Below are positions 16,537 to 24,023 of a stretch of DNA of 64,000 nt, piece after piece (position 1 is the stretch's first letter; every line of letters starts with the position of its first letter). The position numbers were made by a program, and so were the translations under genes. This stretch comes from Streptomyces sp. CB02923 (GTDB lineage Bacteria; Actinomycetota; Actinomycetes; Streptomycetales; Streptomycetaceae), in assembly GCF_001905005.1 (NCBI RefSeq), contig NZ_LWKZ01000024.1, positions 1,023,299 through 1,087,298 of the forward strand. Direction: 5' to 3'. The notes under the pieces were generated by a model, which saw nothing but the letters and a program-made list of their open reading frames with translations, did not search any database and had not been told where the DNA came from.

Positions 16537-18002
16537 TTCCCCCAGTCCAGGCCACGGCCACGGCGCGGCGCGGCGCCGTCCCGGCCGTCGTCCCGGTGCT
16601 CGTCGCGGTAGGTGTCGCGGTGGTCGTCGTACCGGTCGTCGTGGAACTCGTCGCGCGGTTCCGAGCGGTAGTCGTCGCGCTCGGCGGCGGACTGGACCCG
16701 GTCGGGCTCGTAGACGCGGCCGCGGTCGTCGTCCTTGCCGTACGGGTCGTCGTCGTACTCGTCGTCGAACCCGCCGTTGCGGTGTCCGTCGTCCCGGTGT
16801 CGGCCGTCATGGCGTTCGTCGTCATGGCGTTCGTCGTCCCGGCGACCGTCGTCATGGCGTTCGTCGTCGTACGCGGGCTCCCGGCCGGGGCCGCGGTCCC
16901 GTTCCGGCGCGGAGTCCGGCGCGGCGTCCGGATCGGGCTCGTGCGCCCAGTCCATCCGCTGCCGTCCGCGGCTCTGTTCACGTTCGGCACGGCGTCCGCC
17001 GTCCTCCAGCGCGCGGCGCTGCGGCTGCTCCAGCAGGGTGTCGGCCGCCCGCCCCACCACCCCGCTCGTCGTCGACCGCAGGAAGTCGATGGCGGCCAGG
17101 GTCTGGTCGTTGAGGTCGTGGCGTTCGATCAGGCCGCCGTCGACGAACCGGAACACCGTCTCGATCGACAGGGCCCGCTCCTCCCGGCGCTCCCGGCGGA
17201 ACGCCTGCTGGATGTCCCAGGCGTGGGCCTCGTCGCGCGCCATGAAATACGCGAGCCGGCTGTCGTCACCGCCGCTGAGCATCTCCTGGAGCTCGGTGGC
17301 CTTCATCCGGGTCAATTCCTGTTCCCGCCGTTCCCTCTTCAGCTCTTCCGCGTGCTGGCGGCGCGCGAGGTCGCCCTCGTGGTCGATCTCGGTGCGCTGC
17401 CGCTCCGCGCTGATCCCGCGTTCGCTCAGGTCGATCCGTACGAACACGTCGGTCTCCAGGCCGAAGTCGTCGCCCAGGCGCAGGTCCGCCAGTTCGCTCT
17501 CCACGGCCCGGTCCGCCCGTTCCGCCTCGCTGATGCGGTAGCGCCTGGTCACTCCGCGCAGCGCCTTGAGCAGCACCGGGGAGAAGTGTTCGGCGAGGTT
17601 CCAGACGTTGGCGCGGACCGCTCCGTACGCGTCCACGACGCGCCAGCGGACCTGCACCTCGGCGCGGAAGGACTCCGCGTCGCCGGCGGCGGGCAGTTCG
17701 GTGCTGAACTCGGTCAGGTGCCAGCCGACCCGTACCTCCATCACCTTGAACGGTCCCCGGAACAGCGGCTTGTTGACGTCCTCGCGGCGGTCCGGCCACA
17801 TCACGCTGTAGCCGCCGTTCTCGTACATGAGCACCGCGGCGACCTGCATACTGGGCCGCCGGAACCGACCGGACGAGTCGTATTCCTGTACCAGCGGCCC
17901 CAGCACCGCCCCTTTGGCCCCCGGGCCGTGTCCCCCCTGCGCGCCCGGCCCCGGGCCCTGCCCGTACCCCTGCTGCGCGCCGTTCCGGCCGTCTTGCGTC
18001 AT
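16533..18002 (-). CDS. SPFH/band 7-like domain protein
   Basis: 489 residues from ATG 18002, overlapping the ATPase stop by ATGA. Residues of roughly 35-230 form the SPFH-like fold (KGAVLGPLVQEYDSSGRFR, FRAEVQVRWRVVDAYGAVRA, TDVFVRIDLSERGISAERQR). A charged coiled-coil follows (EIDHEGDLARRQHAEELKRE). The last 150 residues are an Asp/His/Arg-rich low-complexity tail with RHDDERHDD-like repeats. SPFH proteins usually form membrane-linked oligomeric scaffolds, but no hydrophobic N-terminal anchor is visible, so membrane contact would need partners such as the PycTM-like protein. The stop codon overlaps the PycTM-like start. Confidence 0.75.
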   Translation of the reverse strand: MTQDGRNGAQQGYGQGPGPGAQGGHGPGAKGAVLGPLVQEYDSSGRFRRPSMQVAAVLMYENGGYSVMWPDRREDVNKPLFRGPFKVMEVRVGWHLTEFSTELPAAGDAESFRAEVQVRWRVVDAYGAVRANVWNLAEHFSPVLLKALRGVTRRYRISEAERADRAVESELADLRLGDDFGLETDVFVRIDLSERGISAERQRTEIDHEGDLARRQHAEELKRERREQELTRMKATELQEMLSGGDDSRLAYFMARDEAHAWDIQQAFRRERREERALSIETVFRFVDGGLIERHDLNDQTLAAIDFLRSTTSGVVGRAADTLLEQPQRRALEDGGRRAEREQSRGRQRMDWAHEPDPDAAPDSAPERDRGPGREPAYDDERHDDGRRDDERHDDERHDGRHRDDGHRNGGFDDEYDDDPYGKDDDRGRVYEPDRVQSAAERDDYRSEPRDEFHDDRYDDHRDTYRDEHRDDGRDGAAPRRGRGLDWGK

Positions 18003-20302
18003 CGTCGTCCCTCTCCTTCCAGCACCGCCCGCATCCGCGCGGCCGCCCGGGGGGCGAGCGGTTCGTCACTGTCCCGCTCCAGCCGGGCGACGAGCAGCAG
18101 CAACCGGTCCCGGTCCCGCCGCTCCTCCACCAGCCGCGGCAGGAACGCGCACAGCACGTCGAGCTGCCGCGGTTCCTTGCCCGCCCGCCGCATCCAGCGG
18201 CTCATCTCCTCCTGCGCCGCGGCGCCCGCCCGCGCCGTGTTGAGCGTTTCGTGCACCAGGTCCGCCAGCCAGGACGCCCGGTCGGGATGGGCCGCGACCA
18301 GGGCCGCCGCCAGCGGCCAGGAGCCGTACGACTCCAGGACGGGGCTGTCCCCCTGGAGCCCCCACAGGTGGGAGGTCCGGGTGGACAGGGCGCGCAGCAC
18401 CACCACCAGTGCGAGGTTCTGCCGGACCTGCTGCCGGTCGCGGAGCCAGCGGGCCAGCCGCCGGAGCACCACTTCCGGTTCGGGGCCCGCCAGCAGCCGC
18501 ACCACGCTGTACGAGGCGGCGTCGGCCGGCTTGCCGCCGTCCTCCCGGCAGCCGATGCGCGCCAGTTCGTCCAGGGAGCCGGTGACGGAGCCCGCCACCA
18601 GGCCGTAGCCGTGGGCGAACGCCGCGGTCTCGCACGCTGACCGGTCGTCGCCGCGTGCCCAGTCGCGCAGCAGGCCGCGTACGGCGGGCCGCACCTGGGG
18701 GTCGCGGGACGCCTCGGCCAGCGCGGTGGCCGCGGCCATCTGCTGCACCGGGCTGTCGGCGCGGGCGAGCGGCAGCAGGAGTTCGGAGAATCCGTACAGG
18801 TAGTCGCGGGCGCACAGGACGCCCGCGACGATCGCGGCGCGCACCCACATCTGGGGGCGCTGGTCGTCGCACAGGGACCGCAGCCAGCGGGTCAGCGGGC
18901 CGCGTACGTTGTGGTAGCCGTCCCACGCCTCGCACAGGACGGCGGAGGCCAGCCTGCGGCCCTGGAAGCGCGTCACCCGTACGGGGATGGCCGCGTCGCC
19001 CAGGTCCTCGACGCCCCGGTCCGGTACGGCGCGCGCGGCGGCCAGCCGGGCCTGGGTCTGCTCGGTGAACAGCGGGCGGCCCGGCGCGTACTGGGGGTCG
19101 AGGGTGACCGCCAGTTCCCAGGCGAGCAGTTCGCCCGCCTCGGTCACCAGGCTCTCCGCCGACCCGTTGAAGACCGCGAGCGACAGCCGCAGGGCGGCGG
19201 CGCGCAGGGCGGGCAGCGCTTCGGGCAGGGTGCCGGGCCGGTCGGCCCCGGCGAACCACTCCCGTGCCTGGCGTGGTGCGAACGCGGCGCATTCGGTGAG
19301 GAGCCGGGTGTCGCTGAACTCGCCCCTGGCGTGCGCAGCGAGGTGGGTGGCGAGCCGCGCCGCCTCCCCCGGCCGCAGGTCGCCCAGGCCCAGCGCCTGC
19401 TCCACGTCGGGGCGCCCGGCGGTGGAGCGGGCCAGCTGGAGCAGTTGCGGAGGGGAGCCGGCGAGGAGGTCGGCCACGTGCCGTTCGAGGACGTCGTCGG
19501 CGGGCGGGGGCGTGCACAGCGCGCCGTAGCGGCCGCGCACCAGCCGGTCGGCGAAGTCGCCGCCGCCCACGACCAGGACGCCGTACGCCCCGCGTTCGGC
19601 GAGGAGCGCGCTGAGCCGGTCCAGGTGCAGGTCGGAGGGGCGCCCGGTGCCGTTGCGGCCGGTGCCGCCGTCCTTGTCGGCGCCGGGGGACGCGGCGGGT
19701 ACGGCACCGGCGTCCTCGGCGGGCAGTTCGAGGAGGTACCCGCGGTCGGGGTCGAACTTCTCCTTGTCGACGCTGCCGAGTGCGGTGGCCGGGTCCACGC
19801 GGGACACCCCGGCGGCGGCGACGTCCCGGAGGAGGGCGAGGCCCGTGGAGGTACGGCCGGTGCCGTGCTCGCCGCAGAGCGCCAGCAGGTGCGTGCTCCG
19901 GAGCCGGGTCGTCATCGCGTCGTAGCCGGGGGCGGGGCAGTAGACCCGGCGCAGGCGCTCCAGTTCCTCGTCCGGCACCGGTCCGTCGACGAAGACGTCG
20001 TCGGTGCCGATCCGGACCTGGGTCTGGTAGAAGGTGTTGCCGTCGTAGATCTGGTTGTCGCCCTCGATGTGCAGGTTGGTGCGGGCCTCGCGGGCGGTGC
20101 GGGCACCGCCCGCCTCGCCCGCGCCGCCCAGCGGGCTGCCCTTGGGGGCGTCCAGCCGCAGCTTCTCCTCGGGCTGTTCGGCGCCGTCGGCCCGGCCGTC
20201 CCTGGCCGCCCGTGCCTCGTCGTCCCGGCCGCCCGGCCTGCCGTCGGGCTGTGCCGGGGGCTGTTCGCCGGCGGGCGCGGCCCCCTCGTCCACGTCGGTC
20301 AC
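17999..20302 (-). CDS. P-loop ATPase with helical-repeat C-terminus and amyloid-like N-terminal motif
   Basis: About 767 residues from GTG 20302, overlapping the cyclase stop (GTGA). The first 75 residues are low complexity. Residues 76-99 carry a motif centred on GDNQIYDGNTFYQTQVRIG. The P-loop reads GEHGTGRT (144-151), an atypical Walker A with Arg in place of Lys. The remaining 450 residues are Ala/Leu-rich alpha-helical, like HEAT-type sensor repeats. This order (short motif, NTPase, repeats) is that of STAND/NLR-like signalling ATPases, although no full STAND signature is visible. It may sense a cue and pass it to the cyclase through the shared motif. Confidence 0.65.
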   Translation of the reverse strand: MTDVDEGAAPAGEQPPAQPDGRPGGRDDEARAARDGRADGAEQPEEKLRLDAPKGSPLGGAGEAGGARTAREARTNLHIEGDNQIYDGNTFYQTQVRIGTDDVFVDGPVPDEELERLRRVYCPAPGYDAMTTRLRSTHLLALCGEHGTGRTSTGLALLRDVAAAGVSRVDPATALGSVDKEKFDPDRGYLLELPAEDAGAVPAASPGADKDGGTGRNGTGRPSDLHLDRLSALLAERGAYGVLVVGGGDFADRLVRGRYGALCTPPPADDVLERHVADLLAGSPPQLLQLARSTAGRPDVEQALGLGDLRPGEAARLATHLAAHARGEFSDTRLLTECAAFAPRQAREWFAGADRPGTLPEALPALRAAALRLSLAVFNGSAESLVTEAGELLAWELAVTLDPQYAPGRPLFTEQTQARLAAARAVPDRGVEDLGDAAIPVRVTRFQGRRLASAVLCEAWDGYHNVRGPLTRWLRSLCDDQRPQMWVRAAIVAGVLCARDYLYGFSELLLPLARADSPVQQMAAATALAEASRDPQVRPAVRGLLRDWARGDDRSACETAAFAHGYGLVAGSVTGSLDELARIGCREDGGKPADAASYSVVRLLAGPEPEVVLRRLARWLRDRQQVRQNLALVVVLRALSTRTSHLWGLQGDSPVLESYGSWPLAAALVAAHPDRASWLADLVHETLNTARAGAAAQEEMSRWMRRAGKEPRQLDVLCAFLPRLVEERRDRDRLLLLVARLERDSDEPLAPRAAARMRAVLEGEGRR

Positions 20303-21279
20303 CGGCCACCGCCTTCCGGTCCGGCTCCGGCCTCCGGGGCGTCTTCGGCGGGCGGTTCGGGGGCGGGTGCGGGGGGTGGTTCCGGTGCGGCGCCGCGGTG
20401 GTGGACGGTGGTGAAGCCGTGGAAGGTGCCGCCGTTGAAGTTCTGGTTGCTGCCGCCGATGTAGCCGATCCGGTACTTGGTGGAGTACGTCGCGGGCTCC
20501 GGGGCCGGGGCGGGGGCCGGTGCCGTACCGGCTGCCGTACCGGAGCCGGAAGCGGGCGGCGGGACCGTACCCCCATGCCCCGCCCCGCCGCCCTGCTCCG
20601 GCACCGGGTCCTGGACCGCGCGCACCCCCGTCGCGCACGGCCGGTCCCGCGCCGGCACCGCCGGGGACGGCGGTGCCTCGTGCGACGTCTGTGCCGGAAG
20701 GGGCGGGAACGGCAGCCGGGGGACGTGGAACCACGCCTCCGCGTCCGTCTCCTTCTCCGACACCCACGCCCGGCGGTAGTGCTCGGGCTCGATACAGGTG
20801 CCGCCTTCCGCCACGACGTCGTGGTACAGCGAGTCGGACACCACGAACAACAGCGGTGACCGGTCGGCCAGTTGCATGACGGCGCGGGCGGTGTCGCTGT
20901 CGCACAGCCGGCAGGCGAGGTCCACGGCGCGCCCGGCCAGTCCCCTGGCGTCCTGGGCGACCGGGCCCGCGTGCATGGCGACGCGCATCCGCAGCGGCTC
21001 CGAGCGCCCCTCGTTGACCTGGCGCAGGTGCCGGTAGACCCCTTCGAGCCAGGGCCCCGCCAACTGGGCGGACGGTACGTCGGGGGCGAGCGCGACGAGC
21101 ACGCCGTCGCCGCGGTCCTCCATGTGGAAGGACCGCGCGGCCACTCCGGCGGCGGTGAACCCCGCCTCGAAGACGTCGTACATCGCTTCGCGCATCCGCA
21201 GCTTGGCACGCAGCCCCAGCCGTCCGGATCCGCAGACGTCTCCGTTGACGACGAGTCGGTGCAAGGCTTCCGTGCTCAC
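20299..21279 (-). CDS. Class III nucleotide cyclase-like protein with C-terminal amyloid-like motif
   Basis: 326 residues from GTG 21279, preceded by AGGAGG at good spacing. The N-terminal domain (1-190) reads as a class III cyclase. The first metal Asp fits in VNGDVCGSG (D14) and the second in EDRGDGVLVAL (D58). MRVAMHAGPV and GLAGRAVDLACRL match the later conserved strands and helices. The base it cyclises cannot be read from sequence; Pycsar cyclases of this class make cCMP or cUMP. A Pro/Ala-rich linker leads to residues 270-294 with IGGSNQNFNGGTFHGF, a motif shared with the next protein. The Crp-like gene upstream and the PycTM-like gene downstream are candidate receivers of the product. 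Confidence 0.7.
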   Translation of the reverse strand: MSTEALHRLVVNGDVCGSGRLGLRAKLRMREAMYDVFEAGFTAAGVAARSFHMEDRGDGVLVALAPDVPSAQLAGPWLEGVYRHLRQVNEGRSEPLRMRVAMHAGPVAQDARGLAGRAVDLACRLCDSDTARAVMQLADRSPLLFVVSDSLYHDVVAEGGTCIEPEHYRRAWVSEKETDAEAWFHVPRLPFPPLPAQTSHEAPPSPAVPARDRPCATGVRAVQDPVPEQGGGAGHGGTVPPPASGSGTAAGTAPAPAPAPEPATYSTKYRIGYIGGSNQNFNGGTFHGFTTVHHRGAAPEPPPAPAPEPPAEDAPEAGAGPEGGGR

Positions 21280-21345
21280 TGGACCTCCTGGTTCGTGCCG
21301 ACATCACGCAGCATGGCCGGGGCGGGAAGGTGTGGCTGTAGCCGT

Positions 21346-22092
21346 TTACACAGCCGGCGGAGATTCCTCGGGTCGGAGCGGAGCAGAGCAGCCCAGCGCG
21401 CGTTCACCGACCGCGCGCCCCTCGGCGAGGAGCCGCAGCAGCGCGAGATCGAGCACGGCCAGCCGCCGGGGGCCGGTCCGCACGACGCCCTGCTCACGCA
21501 GCAGGCGCAGCGCCTTGGCCACGGCTTCGCGGGTGGAGCCGACCGCCGCCGCCAGGTCGTGCTGCGGCAGCGGCAGATCGACGTCCACGCCTCCCGAGCC
21601 GGGGCGCCCGGTGCGTTCGGCCAGCTCCACCAGGCGTGCGGCGAGCCGTTGCAGCACCTTCTCCGAGGCCAGGGACCGCCGTTCGCCGTCCGAGCTGCGC
21701 AGCCGGGAACTGAACTGCCGCATGATCAGTACGGTCGCCACGGGCCGGGCCGCCAGGTAGCCGCGGAACCGGTCGCCGGGGACGACGACCCCGTCCACCG
21801 GGCCGAGCGCGGTGACGGTGGCGCTGCGCGGCCGGTGGTCGACGGCGGCCTGGTCGCCGACGACCTCACCGCTGCCGCGCAGCGCGAGCATCAGCCGTAC
21901 GCCGCGCTCCGTCTCCAGGGAGACGGAGGCCCAGCCGCTGACGATCGCCACCACGAAGGTGGTGGTGTCGTTCTCCCTGAGGACGACCTCGCCCGGCGCG
22001 TAGCTGCGGCCCCGGCCGAGCGCGAGGAGCGCCCGCCGGTCCTGCGTCGGCAGCGCCCTCAAGAAGGGCCTGCCGTCCTCGAAGAGGCTCAT
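21346..22092 (-). CDS. Crp/Fnr-family transcriptional regulator
   Basis: 248 residues from ATG 22092, chosen for its GGAGGCGG ribosome-binding site; longer in-frame starts give unlikely sequence. Residues 1-125 form a cyclic-nucleotide-binding beta-barrel whose pocket reads VVGDQAAVDHRPRSATV. The Glu of the usual GE-x-A pocket is Asp, and the Arg is kept. The C-terminal winged helix has LPQHDLAAAVGSTREAVAKA, typical of Crp/Fnr DNA recognition. It lies 66 bases upstream of the nucleotide cyclase on the same strand, so it is probably co-transcribed and may respond to the cyclase product. A Crp-like palindrome sits in its own promoter. Confidence 0.88.
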   Translation of the reverse strand: MSLFEDGRPFLRALPTQDRRALLALGRGRSYAPGEVVLRENDTTTFVVAIVSGWASVSLETERGVRLMLALRGSGEVVGDQAAVDHRPRSATVTALGPVDGVVVPGDRFRGYLAARPVATVLIMRQFSSRLRSSDGERRSLASEKVLQRLAARLVELAERTGRPGSGGVDVDLPLPQHDLAAAVGSTREAVAKALRLLREQGVVRTGPRRLAVLDLALLRLLAEGRAVGERALGCSAPLRPEESPPAV

Positions 22093-22296
22093 CCGCCTCC
22101 TCCCCCCGCTGGTTCGCACACCCCGGCCCCGGGCGCCCGCGGCACGGCGGATGCTCCGCCCTTGTGCATCTGGTCGCCCTGGGGCCCCGGCCCGGTTCCT
22201 CAGCGTGGCGGAGAAATGGGCTCGTCTCTGAATTTCTCTCGTTACAGGCGGGGTTCTTGCGCACATTGATCGAGCTGCGCTCGGTTGAGTGACAGA

Positions 22297-22325
22297 AGAT
22301 TAGGGTCGTGATCAGGTCACGTCAA
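22297..22325 (-). promoter_or_regulatory. Sigma-70/HrdB-type promoter for the Crp-cyclase operon
   Basis: On the minus strand TTGACG (22320-22325) and TAATCT (22297-22302) are separated by exactly 17 bases, close to the housekeeping consensus. Transcription would start near 22290, leaving a leader of about 195 bases before the ATG at 22092. No other good promoter is visible nearer the gene. Confidence 0.65.
22308..22320. promoter_or_regulatory. Crp-like palindrome GTGAtcaggTCAC in the promoter spacer
   Basis: Perfect GTGA/TCAC half sites with 5-base spacing (extended by C/G to 22307-22321). It lies between the -35 and -10 boxes of the promoter above, a position where a bound Crp-family protein would block RNA polymerase. 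Autoregulation by the downstream Crp protein is the simplest reading. Crp sites usually have six spacer bases, so this is a candidate only. Confidence 0.5.
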
Positions 22326-22388
22326 CGCTTTCCCGCCCCCCAACTGCCGCCATCCGCACGCCTTTTGACCTCACCGAACACGTGTACC

Positions 22389-23951
22389 TCACTCCGCCGC
22401 CCGGCCGCGTGCGGGCAGCACGGCCGCGGCGCACACCGCGAGCGCCGCCATCGCCGCGACGAGGAACCAGCCGTACCGCACCTCCCCCGCACCCAGGGAC
22501 CGCTGCCCGCCCGTGACCGCGACCAGGGCCGCCACCCCGAGGGCCGTACCGCCCTGCCGGGACACCATCAGCACCCCCGAGCCGAGCGAGAGCCGGGCCG
22601 CGGGCAGCCGCCCGGCCGCCGCGAACATGACCGGCTGATAGAGCCCGGTGCCGATGCCCGCCAGGATCAGGCCGGGCAGGAACGCGGTCGCGTAGTGCGC
22701 ACCGTCCGCCGGGGCGGCGGCCAGCCACCACACGGGTACGGCGACGAAGCTCAGCGCACCGGCGAGCGCCGCGGGCCGCTCCCCCACCGCCCGCACGATC
22801 CGCCCGGAGACCGCGGAGACGACCAGCACCGTCAGCGGCCAGGGCGCCAGCGCGAGGCCCGCCTTCCCGGACGGGTAGCGCCACACCTCGGTGAACAGCA
22901 GCGTCGCGCCGAGCGTGACGGCCGCGTAGGCGACGAAGTAGGCGAGCAGGCCGAGGGCGGCGGCGGTGAAGCCGGGCGTACGGAAGAGGTCCGGGTGCAC
23001 CACGGGCTCGGCGGCGCGGCGCACGTGTACGGCACACAGCACCCCCGCGAGAACTCCGGCGGCGAGGAAGCCGAGGGTGCCGGGAGCGGCGTAACCCCAC
23101 TGCGGCGCCTGCGCGCAGGCGGTCACCAGCGCACCGATGCAGACGAAAACCAGCGCCGTGCCGAGCGGGTCGAGCCCCTGCCGCCGCTCCCGCCCGGCCC
23201 TCCGCGCCCCGCGCGGCAGGAACCGTACGCCCGCGGCCACCGCCACGACCACCACGGGCACGTTGACCAGGAAGATCCACCGCCAGTCCGAAGCGGCCAG
23301 CAGCCCGCCGACGACCGGGCCCGAACTGGCGGCGACCGCGCTGACGGCCGTCCACACGCCGACGGCGGTGGCGCGTTCCCCGGCCGGAAAGGCGGGCAGC
23401 GCGAGCGAGAGCGAGGTGGGGATCAGCACGGCCGCCGCCACGCCCTGCGCCACGCGGGCGGCGATCAGCACCGCGAGGGTGGGCGCGGCGCCGCACGCGG
23501 CCGACGCCAGCCCGAAGAGCACCATGCCGACGAGGAAGCCGCGCCGGCGGCCCACCGCGTCGGAGAGCCGCCCGCCCGGGACGAGCAGGGCGGCGAGCAC
23601 CACGGTGTAGGCGTTGAGCACCCAGGAGAGCGCGGCGGGGGACGCCGACGCGAAGTCCGCGCCGATCGCGGGGAACGCGATGGTGACCGCGATCATGTCG
23701 AGCACGGCGAGGAACTGCGCGGCGGAGGCGATGGCGAGCACGAGCCAGCGGCGGGGATCGGGGGCGGCCGGGGGCGTTGCGGCCGGTGCGGGGCGGGGAG
23801 TTGCGGTGGGCCCGGGGCCGGGAGTTGCGGTGGGCGCGGGGCCGGGAGCTGAGGCTGCCGCCGGGCCCGGGGTACCGGGGGCGGGCGGGGCACCGGGGGT
23901 GGCGGTTCCGGGCGCACTGCGCCCCCGGCGGATGGGAATCGGATGCGTCAT
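22389..23951 (-). CDS. MFS drug exporter, 14-TM DHA2 type
   Basis: About 520 residues from ATG 23951. A Pro/Ala/Gly-rich leader of about 65 residues precedes a series of hydrophobic helices. Motif A appears as GGRLSDAVGRRRGF, motif B-like as RVAQGVAAAVLIP, and motif C-like as SGPVVGGLLAASDWRWIF. Motif C and about 14 helices mark a proton-driven DHA2-type exporter in the cytoplasmic membrane. Substrate is unknown. The gene is divergent from a GlxA/AraC-type regulator 72 bases away, which is the likely controller. Confidence 0.88.
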   Translation of the reverse strand: MTHPIPIRRGRSAPGTATPGAPPAPGTPGPAAASAPGPAPTATPGPGPTATPRPAPAATPPAAPDPRRWLVLAIASAAQFLAVLDMIAVTIAFPAIGADFASASPAALSWVLNAYTVVLAALLVPGGRLSDAVGRRRGFLVGMVLFGLASAACGAAPTLAVLIAARVAQGVAAAVLIPTSLSLALPAFPAGERATAVGVWTAVSAVAASSGPVVGGLLAASDWRWIFLVNVPVVVVAVAAGVRFLPRGARRAGRERRQGLDPLGTALVFVCIGALVTACAQAPQWGYAAPGTLGFLAAGVLAGVLCAVHVRRAAEPVVHPDLFRTPGFTAAALGLLAYFVAYAAVTLGATLLFTEVWRYPSGKAGLALAPWPLTVLVVSAVSGRIVRAVGERPAALAGALSFVAVPVWWLAAAPADGAHYATAFLPGLILAGIGTGLYQPVMFAAAGRLPAARLSLGSGVLMVSRQGGTALGVAALVAVTGGQRSLGAGEVRYGWFLVAAMAALAVCAAAVLPARGRAAE

Positions 23952-24023
23952 GCGGATCAAGCATCGCGGCCCCCGGCCCCCGTCACGAGTGGCAGGACTG
24001 ACAGCACCCGCTACATTGCTGCC

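Noticed and set aside
6375..18608. Several long plus-strand open frames across the GTPase/tubulin operon
   Set aside because: Opposite-strand shadows of the minus-strand genes; no family signatures and no sensible starts.
22312..23964. Alternative minus-strand frame in the MFS gene region
   Set aside because: The competing frame gives a complete 14-helix DHA2 transporter; this one is Arg/Pro/Ala-rich noise.
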